Made by a program: the position numbers and the translations under genes. Shown in pieces: positions 6,562 through 14,855 of a DNA stretch of 29,691 nucleotides. This stretch comes from Cryptobacterium sp. CAG:338. GTDB taxonomy: Bacteria > Actinomycetota > Coriobacteriia > Coriobacteriales > Eggerthellaceae. The stretch spans positions 22,761 through 52,451 of the forward strand of contig FR896076.1 in the NCBI GenBank assembly GCA_000435475.1, read 5' to 3'. The first letter of the stretch is position 1. Every line of letters begins with the position of its first letter. The notes under the pieces were generated by a model. The model was not told the origin of the DNA and made no database searches. It saw only the letters and a list, made by a program, of their open reading frames with translations.

Positions 6562-7542
6562 ATGGAAGCGATCAAAACCGTAGGCTTATCAAAGCTCTAT
6601 GGCAAAAAGCGCGCAGTGGACAATTTGAGTTTTACCATAGGCAGCGGTGAGATATACGGATTTGTGGGACGCAATGGTGCTGGCAAATCAACTGTCATGA
6701 AAATGCTTGCAGGTCTCATCTTACCCTCTTCGGGCGAGATTGAGATTCTTGGCGAAAAAATGGCTCCAGGATGCACAAGCCGCAGACTTGGTGCACTTAT
6801 CGAAAATCCGGGTATTCACTTAGGGCTTTCGGGGCTTGATAACACAATGGTGCGCGCTCTTGCGCTTGGAGTGCCAAATGCTAAGGCAATGTCGCTTGAT
6901 GTTCTTCGTATAGTGGGATTGGAAAATGTTGCGCAAAAGCGTGCGAAAACCTATTCCCTTGGTATGAAGCAGCGTCTGGGCTTGGCGTTGGCGCTAGTGG
7001 GGTCACCCGATCTGCTTCTGCTCGATGAACCGTTTAATGGTCTTGATCCGCAGGCGGTACGTGAGCTGCGCACTACGATTATCGATCTTGCTCAGATGCG
7101 AAACATCACTGTGTTTATTAGTTCTCATGTGCTCGATCAGCTCGAACGTATGGTCACGCGCTATGGCGTTATTCGCGATGGCGTACTTGTTCGCGAAATG
7201 GCCGCCGAAGAGGTGGATGCAGAATGCGCGGATTACTTGAGTATTCGTGTGGCTAATCCGCAGCTTGCATTAGCTAAACTTCAAGATTTATTTCCTCAGG
7301 CAACTTTCAATATTTTGGCCGATGATGCGATTCGCGCGGAAGGTGGATTGAACCCCAACCAGGTAGGTTATGCGCTGAGTGAGGCGGGAATCCCGATAAC
7401 AGAGCTGTATGTTCACGAACGAGACATCGAGGAATTGTTTGTTTCGTTGATGGGGGAAGACACATCGCAAGGTGGAACTTCTCATGCGGGAGCCTCTGCT
7501 GCGAATTCGTTTTCTAACCAGGGTGGTGGTCGTAATGCTTAG
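6562..7542 (+). CDS. ABC transporter ATP-binding protein, BcrA/lantibiotic-protection type
   Basis: A 326-residue cytoplasmic ATPase. ATG 6562 follows AAAGGGGA by 6 nt; longer in-frame starts upstream lack ribosome sites. Walker A GRNGAGKST is at 36-44, the signature YSLGMKQRLG at 131-140, Walker B LLLLDEPFNGLD at 151-162, and the H-loop His at 189 (ISSHVL). The stretch LGALIENPGIHLGLSG between them is characteristic of BcrA-like subunits that export or expel bacitracin and lantibiotics. The C-terminal ~100 residues are a family-typical extension ending in a Ser/Gly-rich tail. Its stop overlaps the start of the permease by 8 bp (translational coupling). With permease and kinase downstream it likely forms a stress-detoxification module; the substrate is unknown. 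Confidence 0.92.
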   Translation: MEAIKTVGLSKLYGKKRAVDNLSFTIGSGEIYGFVGRNGAGKSTVMKMLAGLILPSSGEIEILGEKMAPGCTSRRLGALIENPGIHLGLSGLDNTMVRALALGVPNAKAMSLDVLRIVGLENVAQKRAKTYSLGMKQRLGLALALVGSPDLLLLDEPFNGLDPQAVRELRTTIIDLAQMRNITVFISSHVLDQLERMVTRYGVIRDGVLVREMAAEEVDAECADYLSIRVANPQLALAKLQDLFPQATFNILADDAIRAEGGLNPNQVGYALSEAGIPITELYVHERDIEELFVSLMGEDTSQGGTSHAGASAANSFSNQGGGRNA

Positions 7543-8317
7543 TATGGTTCGTGCTATCTTGTATCGAATGGTGAAATCCCCTTCAAACTGGGCATATACC
7601 TGTGCCATGGTTGGATGTTCCTGTATTCTTGCTTTTGCTATTTGGCTATCTCAGCAACCTAGTCTCGGCTTAGGGAGCATCATTGAGGGCAATTTAAGCC
7701 AGATGTCAATTTTGCAGATATTTGGCTACTCGTTTGTGAGTGGCTCGTTTATTTCGATGCTTGCAGGAGTATATATTGCAAGTTTCTTTTCGGCGGATTT
7801 CAAAACAGGCTATATCAAAAACTATATCCAAGCTTCAGGCGGAAGATTTGCGTATCTGGTTGCGGCGGTTATTGCTTCTCTTGTTGCGGTAATTTGGTTT
7901 ATGGTTGTAGGAGTTTTTTCTACGAGCATTTCTCTGTTTGTAGTAGGGCAAGATTATCAGCTGCCAACGCTAGAGGATGCTTTTTTGTGGTTCGCTCAAG
8001 TGGTCGTGGTAATTACCGCTTATATGATTATTACGCTGCTTGTAGTGATAATTACTAAGAATTCAACTGCAGGAGTAATTGCTGGTATTCTTCTTGGCGG
8101 TGGTGCTGTAGAGACGATATTGAATCTGGTGTTGTCTAATATTCCCGGCATGCCTTACGCCGTCCAAATGTGTATGAATAATTATCTTTCAATGGACCTT
8201 ACGGCTTTAGTTGCGGGTGATTTAACAGGAACTAACGCGTTTTTGGATGGCGGCATTACGCTGGCGGTAGTAGTGGTTTTAGCAGCTTTAGTTATGCGTC
8301 GTCGCAGCTTGGCATAG
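7535..8317 (+). CDS. ABC-2 type permease subunit
   Basis: A 260-residue integral membrane protein. I chose ATG 7535, which has GGTGGTGG just upstream and overlaps the ATPase stop. Six hydrophobic segments are visible: about residues 17-38, 56-80, 95-128, 149-172, 177-205 and 235-255. This is the usual six-helix layout of BcrB/ABC-2 permeases that dimerise with a BcrA-like ATPase. The helix starting FAYLVAAVIASLVAVIWF and the closing AVVVVLAALVMRRRSLA are clear. The substrate cannot be inferred beyond the likely peptide or antibiotic class of the partner ATPase. Confidence 0.88.
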   Translation: MLSMVRAILYRMVKSPSNWAYTCAMVGCSCILAFAIWLSQQPSLGLGSIIEGNLSQMSILQIFGYSFVSGSFISMLAGVYIASFFSADFKTGYIKNYIQASGGRFAYLVAAVIASLVAVIWFMVVGVFSTSISLFVVGQDYQLPTLEDAFLWFAQVVVVITAYMIITLLVVIITKNSTAGVIAGILLGGGAVETILNLVLSNIPGMPYAVQMCMNNYLSMDLTALVAGDLTGTNAFLDGGITLAVVVVLAALVMRRRSLA

Positions 8318-8552
8318 AGCAAGAAATCGAGATGAGGGTAGAAGCAAAGCTAAAACCGAGAAGCTGAAGTAGCGTTGCAACTATAAGCTAGAACCAAAAG
8401 GCGAAAGTAAATTCAGAACAAAAGGCTGAAGTAGCAACGAGGCTTGAAATCTGCAGTAAAACTCAAGAACTACAAGGTAATGCCGAGACCAAGTAGATAG
8501 GCGCAAAGGCTCGGCGCATTTAGGAAGAGGAAAGCGAAAAGGAGGTGTGCGC
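8318..8552. repeat. Gap with degenerate AAGCT/AAAAGGCTGAAGTA repeats
   Basis: Between permease and kinase there is no gene. GAAGCTGAAGTAGC, AAAAGGCGAAAGTA and AAAAGGCTGAAGTAGC occur between 8360 and 8437, and AAGCTARAACC occurs at 8347 and 8385 (38 bp apart). A weak 6-bp stem GCCGAG/CTCGGC (8483-8516) could separate the kinase transcript, but no T tract is present. The kinase ribosome site GGAGG is at 8541-8545. Confidence 0.5.
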
Positions 8553-9458
8553 ATGGATATGGTAATCGTCGCCGTTTTGGTGGCTTGCGTTTTAGTGGTG
8601 CTGCTGGTAATTGGTTTGTACGAACGCGAGTTGCGTCGCATGGCTCACTTCCTCAATAAGCGCGAAAAGGGGAGCAACGAGCGTGTTGCGGTGGAATTTG
8701 CCACGCGAGGTATTCGCGAAGTGGCGAGTGCGGTAAATAGCGAATTGGATTCTTTGCGGGATGCGCGGCTGGAGCAAGAAAAACGTCAGCAGGCATTTCG
8801 CCAAGATCTTGCCTCTCTGTCTCACGATATTCGTACTCCCTTGGCAGGCGCTCAGGGGTATTTGCAGCTTTATGAACGCACGCAGGATCCTGCAGAGAAG
8901 CAGCGTTGTTTGAAAGAGGCGGCTTCGCGATTAGGGGCAATGCGCGAATTGACCGATACGCTTTTCGAATATTCCAAAGCAATTGATACCGACAATACTT
9001 TAGAGCTTGAGCCCGTAGCGTTTGTTCCTGCTCTGGCAGAAGTGTTGGCGGGCGTGTACCCTCAGTTCGTTGAAAAAGGTTGGGAGCCAGTGCTTGTTTT
9101 TGATGATGAGCAGGTGACTGTTTTAGCGAATAACGATGCTCTTTCGCGAGTATTTTCCAATTTGCTAACGAATGCGCTTCGCCATGGGGTAGAGGCACCT
9201 CATATTGAGCAACAGGGCAGCTGTATGATCTTTCGAAATAAAGTTGCAAATCCTTCCGCCATTAATCCGGATCAGCTTTTTGAACGATTTTATCAAGTGG
9301 ATTCGGCGCGCAGTAGCGATGGCTCGGGTCTAGGTTTGGCCATTGTGGCGAGTTTGGTAAAGCGTATGGAAGGGAAGATTAGCGCGCAAATTTTAAGAGA
9401 CGAACTCGTAATAGAATTGAAGTTGAAGTACCCTAAAGAACCCAAAGTGCCTAATTAG
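8553..9458 (+). CDS. Sensor histidine kinase, single-helix, sensor-less type
   Basis: A 301-residue kinase. ATG 8553 is 7 nt after GGAGG; the in-frame GTG at 8547 is too close to that site. Residues 3-23 form the only membrane helix, followed by a ~60-residue cytoplasmic linker. HisKA is around SLSHDIRTPLAG with the phospho-acceptor H91. The HATPase domain has the N box SNLLTNALRHG (202-212), F box ERFYQVDSAR and G box GSGLGLAIV (257-265). No extracellular sensing domain exists, so sensing is presumably through the membrane helix or through the transporter, as known for BceS/BcrS-type kinases linked to peptide-antibiotic ABC transporters. It lies in the same direction as the ABC genes; the likely partner regulator is at 3634-4593. 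Confidence 0.93.
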   Translation: MDMVIVAVLVACVLVVLLVIGLYERELRRMAHFLNKREKGSNERVAVEFATRGIREVASAVNSELDSLRDARLEQEKRQQAFRQDLASLSHDIRTPLAGAQGYLQLYERTQDPAEKQRCLKEAASRLGAMRELTDTLFEYSKAIDTDNTLELEPVAFVPALAEVLAGVYPQFVEKGWEPVLVFDDEQVTVLANNDALSRVFSNLLTNALRHGVEAPHIEQQGSCMIFRNKVANPSAINPDQLFERFYQVDSARSSDGSGLGLAIVASLVKRMEGKISAQILRDELVIELKLKYPKEPKVPN

Positions 9459-9474
9459 TGCAAAAGGAGTGCGG

Positions 9475-10386
9475 GTGGATACGAAATTTGCACAGATGTT
9501 GTGTCAACTCAATAACGATTTCTACCGTGATCAGGCAGTTTCGTTTTCGGATACGCGCCACGCAAAATGGCCTGGTTGGGAACGCTGTTTAAAGGCGATG
9601 TCGTCGGTTTTTCTAGATCAGCCTAACAGTGTGGTTTTGGATGTTGCTTGCGGAAATTTGCGGTTTGAAAAATTTCTGGCATCCCAATTGTCAGAGTGCC
9701 ATATCCAGGTATGGGCATTCGATTCGTGTGATGAGTTGCTTCCGCAAACATGTGCGGGGACTTTGGTGGAAAAGGTGAATGCGGATACGCTGTCCAGCAA
9801 AGAAAAGACACATAAAACAGAAAAGACGGATGCAGTAGACGTGGCAGGCGCGCCAGAAAAAGCAGGCGCGACAGATGCAGCAGGTGCGCATCTCCAAATA
9901 AACTATCTCCATTGCGACGTGATGGAAGCGATCGGGTCATCGAAGGCCTTTACGTACGGTGTCCCCCAGGCAGATATTTCGGTGTCGTTTGGATTTATGC
10001 ATCATGTTCCGCTTCCAGAATGGCGAGTGCAGCTATTGAATTCGCTGATTGAGGCAACGAAACCAGGAGGGTTTGTTTGCGTCTCGTTTTGGGAATTCTT
10101 AGTTGATGAGGGGCTGGCTGCCAAGGCTTATAAAACACACGAGCGTGCCTTGGCTGAGTTGGGACCCATCTGGGGATTTTCTTCGGCCGACTTCAATGAC
10201 GGAGATTTTCTTTTAGGCTGGCGTAACACTCCTGGTGCCTATCGTTATTGTCATAGTTTTTCAGCTTCTGAAGTGGATGCCCTGATAGCGACGGTATCGC
10301 ATCGCGCAGAATGCGTAGCGCGTTTTCGAGCGGATGGCAGAACAGAAACGCTTAATGAATATATAGTTTTGCAGGTAACCGAATAA
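9475..10386 (+). CDS. Class I SAM-dependent methyltransferase
   Basis: A 303-residue cytoplasmic enzyme. GTG 9475 is preceded by AAGGAG with 5-nt spacing; a GTG two codons earlier overlaps that site. Motif I for SAM binding is VVLDVACGN (53-61), the acidic motif II region is VWAFDSCDELL, and the post-motif FGFMHHVPLPEW (about 173-184) resembles the Methyltransf_11/Trm9-like group, in which a tRNA wobble uridine is one known substrate. The actual substrate here is not readable. Residues of about 106-138 are a low-complexity insert (KEKT-, AGA-type repeats) between core strands, absent from normal members. It starts 16 bp after the kinase stop, so it is probably cotranscribed, though a functional link is not evident. 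Confidence 0.82.
   Translation: MDTKFAQMLCQLNNDFYRDQAVSFSDTRHAKWPGWERCLKAMSSVFLDQPNSVVLDVACGNLRFEKFLASQLSECHIQVWAFDSCDELLPQTCAGTLVEKVNADTLSSKEKTHKTEKTDAVDVAGAPEKAGATDAAGAHLQINYLHCDVMEAIGSSKAFTYGVPQADISVSFGFMHHVPLPEWRVQLLNSLIEATKPGGFVCVSFWEFLVDEGLAAKAYKTHERALAELGPIWGFSSADFNDGDFLLGWRNTPGAYRYCHSFSASEVDALIATVSHRAECVARFRADGRTETLNEYIVLQVTE
9844..9891 (+). repeat. In-frame 18-bp repeats in the methyltransferase insert
   Basis: GCAGGCGCG/GCAGGTGCG begins units at 9844, 9862 and 9880 (18-bp period), encoding AGAPEK, AGATDA and AGAHLQ. The preceding KEKTHKTEKTD stretch is also internally repeated. The period preserves the frame. Confidence 0.75.
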
Positions 10387-10402
10387 ATCAAACGGAGCAG
10401 GG

Positions 10403-10492
10403 GTCATATCAGTCGCGGAGCGCTGAGGTTGAAATGCAGACGCGCATGTCGTGTCAATAGCGGAGCGCTGTGGCAGCGTGCTGCGACAGCGA
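10403..10492. repeat. Two 45-bp units and a GC-rich hairpin between convergent genes
   Basis: GTCATATCAGTCGCGGAGCG at 10403 and its diverged copy at 10448 are 45 bp apart, sharing GCGGAGCGCTG. Within the second copy CGCTGTGGCAGC (10466-10477) and GCTGCGACAGCG (10480-10491) form a 12-bp stem with one mismatch. No T tract follows, but it lies between the convergent methyltransferase and hydrolase genes and could act as a transcript end. Confidence 0.6.
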
Positions 10493-10522
10493 CGTTGCCA
10501 GTCCAGCACAAACCGATGTCGT

Positions 10523-11488
10523 TTATCGATTGAGTTCCGCTACAAATATTTCGATGTCTCTGTTTACTTCATTGGGTGCATCGGTATTTGAGTTATGTCC
10601 CGCGCGAGGAATCTCTACAAAAGACAACCCAGTCTCAAGCGCCCATTTTTGATTGAATTTTTTCGCCATAGCCGCTTGATCATTTTCGCCCCATAAAAGC
10701 AAAGTGGGACAATTAGGTCTACCGAAAGGATTAGAGCTTGTTTCTCCTTCGGTCTTTTCTATGGCTTCAGCAAGAATCTTGTAGCCATGACTTACAAGAT
10801 TACAGAATTCCTGCTTTTGATATTGACCCAATATTTTCCGCATGAGGCTTTGCCCGTAAAGGGTGGTTGAGCAGCCTTTGGCGGTCATCCGCTGCAACAT
10901 GGGCCAGGGGATGCTGCGATACATAGTTTTTGTATGCTTGAGTGTGGCAATCTCCCAGGCACGATAATACGAACGTGCTAATGGAGCGGAATCGATACTA
11001 ATGAATCCCTTTGCGTAGCCAGGGAAGAGCGACAAAAAGGCTTGAGAGACGTAACCTCCCATTGACTGACCAATGAGGATAGGATTGGCAATTTGCTCGG
11101 CAAGTAAGATTTCGTGCAGCATGGAAGCGAGGTCGTCCATGGAAAATGAAAGTTTAAAAGGACGTGATTTTCCATGTGCAGGTGGGTCCCAAACAAAACA
11201 GTTCATCGTTTCAGTGAAGTAGCTCAATTGGCGATTGAAAAGACGATGATCGGCGCTTAGTCCTGGTAAAAAGATCAACCAAGGTGCTTCGGGAATACGC
11301 ATCTTATGTATGCTTTGGTTAAGGCGAGCCGATGTGACAGAGGCTGCCGCATCGGGCTCGAAAGTAAGCTCTTCTGCCGTATCAGCGCAAGAGTCTTCTT
11401 GAACAGCAACATCTGCTTCGGTATCAGAGGCATAGGATATCCAATACGTTATTGTTCCTAGGTCTGTTTTGTGGAGACGTTTTTCCAT
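10523..11488 (-). CDS. Alpha/beta-hydrolase fold protein
   Basis: A 321-residue soluble hydrolase. The catalytic triad is visible: nucleophile S142 in GQSMGG, acid D270 in LLLWGEND, base H298 in AGHNS. An oxyanion-type PGLSAD turn follows the WLIFLP strand (70-75), and VWDPPAHGKSRPF matches the second conserved loop. The substrate is unknown; esterase, lactonase or dehalogenase-like members look alike. Residues of about 20-64 are an acidic Ala/Asp/Glu-rich insert between the first strands, probably disordered, and not usual for the family. The start ATG at 11488 has only a weak, distant purine-rich ribosome site. The gene is convergent with the methyltransferase and downstream of ettA behind a terminator. 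Confidence 0.85.
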   Translation of the reverse strand: MEKRLHKTDLGTITYWISYASDTEADVAVQEDSCADTAEELTFEPDAAASVTSARLNQSIHKMRIPEAPWLIFLPGLSADHRLFNRQLSYFTETMNCFVWDPPAHGKSRPFKLSFSMDDLASMLHEILLAEQIANPILIGQSMGGYVSQAFLSLFPGYAKGFISIDSAPLARSYYRAWEIATLKHTKTMYRSIPWPMLQRMTAKGCSTTLYGQSLMRKILGQYQKQEFCNLVSHGYKILAEAIEKTEGETSSNPFGRPNCPTLLLWGENDQAAMAKKFNQKWALETGLSFVEIPRAGHNSNTDAPNEVNRDIEIFVAELNR

Positions 11489-11553
11489 ATGGTTATGCTG
11501 CTCTTTTCTTAATTCTCAAGAACGCTGTTGTAAAAATAGTAGCGAAAAACTGC

Positions 11554-11593
11554 AACGAAAAATCTACTTCAAAATAATGGTAGATTTTTCGTT
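11554..11593 (-). terminator. Intrinsic terminator downstream of ettA
   Basis: AACGAAAAATCTAC (11554-11567) and GTAGATTTTTCGTT (11580-11593) are perfectly complementary over 14 bp with a 12-nt loop. On the minus strand the stem is followed within a few bases by TTTTT. It separates ettA from the hydrolase gene. Confidence 0.7.
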
Positions 11594-11618
11594 ACGCTAA
11601 ACTTGCGGCAGGTCTTAT

Positions 11619-11680
11619 GTATTTCGCTGCGCGAAACTGAAACACTGTGAGGGGATGCATTTCGCTTCGCGAAGCACCTT
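11619..11680 (-). repeat. Palindromic TTTCGC-GCGAAA repeats next to the ettA stop
   Basis: TTTCGCTGCGCGAAA (11622-11636) and TTTCGCTTCGCGAAG (11660-11674) are 38 bp apart. The second contains the perfect 12-bp palindrome GCTTCGCGAAGC (11664-11675) a few bases after the ettA stop. It could act as a short mRNA-end hairpin. TTCGC also occurs throughout the purL 31-bp array. Confidence 0.55.
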
Positions 11681-13360
11681 TTAATCGCGCGTAAGTTTGC
11701 GATGGATACGATGAGGCTTTGCGGCTTCTTCACCTAGTCGTTCCACCTTGTTTTTACGATATGCCTCGAAGTTGCCTTCGAACCAATACCAATTGCCAGG
11801 GTTTTCGTCAGTGCCTTCCCATGCCAAGATGTGGGTGGCAATGCGGTCCAAGAACATACGATCGTGGCTGGTGATTACTGCACACCCTGGGAAAGCAAGC
11901 AAAGCTTCTTCAAGGCTTTCGAGAGTTTCTACGTCAAGGTCATTGGTAGGCTCATCGAGAAGGAGCAGGTTGCCTCCCTGTTTTAAGGTGAGCGCCAAGT
12001 TGAGACGATTGCGCTCTCCTCCTGAAAGCACTCCTGCAGGTTTTTGCTGATCGGAACCCTTAAAGCCAAAGTTTGCTACATAGGCGCGACTGGGGATTTC
12101 TGCTTCACCTACTTTGATGTAGTCTAAACCGTCGGATACTACTTCCCATAAGGTCTTTTTCGGATCAAGCCCTTCACGGTTTTGGTCAACATAGGATATC
12201 TGGACGGTTTCTCCAAGCTCGAGACTCCCGCTTGTGAGTTCTTCTTGTCCGACAATCATTTTGAACAAGGTTGATTTTCCAACACCGTTTGGGCCAATAA
12301 CACCAACAATGCCGTTGCGAGGCAGGGTGAAGGAAAGATCATCAATCAGAACTCGATCACCAAAGGCCTTATGAAGGTGTTCAGCAACGAGAACCTTTGA
12401 TCCAAGCCGTGGTCCAACGGGAATACGAATTTCATTTGCATCGACCGTTTTGATGTTGCGGGCTTCTGCCTCCATTTGCTCATAGCGCTCCAGACGGGCT
12501 TTGTTTTTTGCTTGACGTGCTTTAGGGCTTGAGCGAACCCATTCAAGTTCGGATTTCATGCGCTTGGCAAGTTTTGCCTGCTGCTGGCCCTGGGCTTCGA
12601 GGCGTGCTGCCTTGGTTTCAAGATACGTAGAATAATTTCCTTTGTATGGGTAAAGCTGTCCGCGGTCAACTTCGCAGATCCATTCTGCTACGTTGTCCAA
12701 GAAATAGCGATCATGCGTTACGGCCAGAACAGCGCCAGGATAACGCTTGAGGAATTGTTCAAGCCAGAGTACCGATTCTGCGTCTAGATGATTGGTTGGT
12801 TCGTCCAAAAGAAGCAGGTCGGGTGCTTCAAGAAGGAGCTTGCACAAAGCAACGCGGCGTCGTTCGCCCCCGGAGAGAACCTTAACCGGTGCGTCGGGAT
12901 CGGGGCATTGGAGGGCATCCATGGCTTGCGAAAGCTGCGAATCGAGATCCCATCCGTTTGCTGCGTCAATTTCAACTTGCAGAGTTCCCATTTCTTCCAT
13001 CAAGGCATCGAAATCTGCATCTGGATCTGCCATTTCAGCGCCAATGGCATTGAAGCGATCCACTTTTGCCAGGACATCAGCAAATGCTTGGCGGATATTT
13101 TCGATTACGGTTGCCTCCTCGTCCAGAGGGGGTTCTTGCTGGAGGATGCCGACAGAATATCCTGGAGTGAGGCGTGCCTCTCCAGCGGAAACTTCTTCGA
13201 GGCCCGCCATTACTTTGAGAAGGGTAGACTTTCCCATACCGTTGGGACCAACCACGCCAATTTTTGCGCCGGGATAAAACGAAAGCGTTACGTCATCAAG
13301 GATTACCTTGTCGCCTACTGCCTTGCGTGCTTGATACATCTGATAGATAAATTCTGCCAT
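11681..13360 (-). CDS. ettA: Energy-dependent translational throttle protein EttA (ABC-F ATPase)
   Basis: A 559-residue soluble ABC-F protein, close to the 555 of E. coli EttA. I chose ATG 13360 (MAEFIYQMYQ), preceded by AAAGG at 9 nt and matching the family N-terminus; a frame-open start 15 codons earlier is not needed. ATPase domain 1 has GPNGMGKST (38-46), LSGGERRRVALC and LLLLDEPTNHLDAES. The linker (GKAR-like KARQAKNKARLERYEQ) is the P-site tRNA interaction region. Domain 2 has GPNGVGKST, LSGGERNRLNLAL and LLLLDEPTNDLDVET. It binds the ribosomal E site and couples translation to ATP level. No membrane helices are present. An independent promoter in the 267-bp gap upstream is likely. Confidence 0.96.
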   Translation of the reverse strand: MAEFIYQMYQARKAVGDKVILDDVTLSFYPGAKIGVVGPNGMGKSTLLKVMAGLEEVSAGEARLTPGYSVGILQQEPPLDEEATVIENIRQAFADVLAKVDRFNAIGAEMADPDADFDALMEEMGTLQVEIDAANGWDLDSQLSQAMDALQCPDPDAPVKVLSGGERRRVALCKLLLEAPDLLLLDEPTNHLDAESVLWLEQFLKRYPGAVLAVTHDRYFLDNVAEWICEVDRGQLYPYKGNYSTYLETKAARLEAQGQQQAKLAKRMKSELEWVRSSPKARQAKNKARLERYEQMEAEARNIKTVDANEIRIPVGPRLGSKVLVAEHLHKAFGDRVLIDDLSFTLPRNGIVGVIGPNGVGKSTLFKMIVGQEELTSGSLELGETVQISYVDQNREGLDPKKTLWEVVSDGLDYIKVGEAEIPSRAYVANFGFKGSDQQKPAGVLSGGERNRLNLALTLKQGGNLLLLDEPTNDLDVETLESLEEALLAFPGCAVITSHDRMFLDRIATHILAWEGTDENPGNWYWFEGNFEAYRKNKVERLGEEAAKPHRIHRKLTRD

Positions 13361-13627
13361 TTGTGCGAGCCTTTCTTCGGGTTCGGTGTGTTGGCGATCC
13401 AACAAAAGTACGGGAGTCGATACAGGAGTCTTTAAGAAGAAACGTATCGAATGCTACTGCGCCAAGTTTTTCGCAAACAAAGGGCGCATAAATTGATTTG
13501 AATCATTTTCGCATGTTTATGTGCGAAGTACAGCCTTATTACTTTTTAATCATGGCATAACTAAAAATGTTTATCGCATTTCGCATTGTTTTGAATTCCG
13601 CAAGGCTCTGTAATTGCCTCGAGCTTG

Positions 13628-14479
13628 CTATCTGCTATCGCGCAAAACGTTGCGCAAGAAATCATCGTCGTAGGGTAGTGTTTCAGAAAAGGAATGTGCA
13701 AGATCACTTGCGAGAACCAAGTAATTGTCTTCTAGGCCAAAGCTGGTATCTTCGCAGGGGATAACGACAACATGTGCGAACACTTCATTGAGTGTTGTTA
13801 CTACATCACGTAAGAAGGAAATATCCTCACCTTCTTGCTCGCTAACTACATTGGTTGCATAGATACCACCTGGTAAAAGGCTTGTTTTTGTTATACGCAG
13901 TGCTTCGATAGTTGCAAGAGAAAGAGCAGGATCTTTTCCTGTGAAGGTGTCGTTGATGATGGCAGCGTAGCGATTAGCGGTGCCTTCTAGATAATTGCGG
14001 CCGTCTGCCGTAATGAGTTTGAGACGATCTGTTGCATCGGGAATTTCTTCGAGTAGTTGATCGAGATAAAACCATTTTCGGGCAAGTGCCGTAATAGAGG
14101 GGTCAAGCTCCACTACCGTTATCTGCATTTCAGGTTTGGTTGAAAGCACGTGTTTTGGCCAGGCGTAGCCTCCGCCGCCGATCATGAGAATTTCATTAGA
14201 AGGAAGGTGTTCCTCAAAAACATGGTCGAATGCTTGCTGATAGGCGAATACTGGCTCGTATCGATTTCCGTCAAGATAGGTTGCCGATTCGTATGCTCCC
14301 TGTAATTGCAAAACTCTTACCGGAGTATTGTTTTCGTCTCGGACAGTATGGATGCGAGCAATGCCTTTCGATGTTTTTACAAAATGAGTGTCTGTCTGGC
14401 GAAGGTAAGTTTGAGTGAGTGCGGCTGTTGCGCCAACGGCAAATCCGACAAGAGCAGCGATGGTGAAAGGTCGTTTCAT
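13628..14479 (-). CDS. Membrane-anchored spermidine-synthase-fold protein
   Basis: A 283-residue protein; ATG 14479 follows AAGGA by 8 nt. Residues 4-26 form a signal anchor (FTIAALVGFAVGATAALTQTYL). The rest has the SpeE-like Rossmann core: EILMIGGGGYAWP (96-108), VVELDPSITALA (122-133), ITADGRNYL (156-164) and a retained IINDTFTGKDP with D177. In true spermidine synthases the glycine loop reads GGGDG; here it is GGGGY, so the usual aminopropyl-donor contacts are altered. No adjacent polyamine genes exist. It may act on a different substrate or be a fragment-type relative of fused MFS/spermidine-synthase-like membrane proteins. Whether the catalytic domain faces outside depends on anchor orientation, which I cannot fix. 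Confidence 0.8.
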   Translation of the reverse strand: MKRPFTIAALVGFAVGATAALTQTYLRQTDTHFVKTSKGIARIHTVRDENNTPVRVLQLQGAYESATYLDGNRYEPVFAYQQAFDHVFEEHLPSNEILMIGGGGYAWPKHVLSTKPEMQITVVELDPSITALARKWFYLDQLLEEIPDATDRLKLITADGRNYLEGTANRYAAIINDTFTGKDPALSLATIEALRITKTSLLPGGIYATNVVSEQEGEDISFLRDVVTTLNEVFAHVVVIPCEDTSFGLEDNYLVLASDLAHSFSETLPYDDDFLRNVLRDSR

Positions 14480-14640
14480 TATCAGATCCTTGGGTTGCAG
14501 GTATGTTTACCTTATTATTGCGAAAAATGACGGTAATGTGAAAGACGGGCTGGGCTAAACGTGCGAAACTTTATCTTTGCCTAATGCCTAACATTCGCAA
14601 GATTCCTCCGATTAAAAAGGGCCTGCAAGGTTTCTACGGC

Positions 14641-14814
14641 GGGGAAGATGTTCGCGAGGCTTCTGTGGTGGGGAAGAAAGATAGATGCAGGATTCTCGCA
14701 GGGGAAAGATGGATGTAGGACTTCCACAGGAGAGAAAGATAGATGCAAAATTTTCACAGGAGAAAAGATAGGCACAAGTTCCCACAGAGGAAATAGGCGC
14801 ATATCGATTTCTAG
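14641..14814. repeat. Five to six 28-31 bp tandem units upstream of the EamA gene
   Basis: Units begin at 14641, 14670, 14701, 14729, 14759 and (partial) 14787, each with GGGGAAGAAAGATAGATGCA-type sequence followed by TTCYCACA. Frames of 78 (+) and 93 (-) codons cross it but encode only the repeat. From 14480 to 14640 I see no gene; it should hold the promoter of the spermidine-synthase-fold gene. Confidence 0.85.
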
Positions 14815-14855
14815 TGACGGAATAAAACTACAAAAGAGAAGAAATAAAGGAAAGA

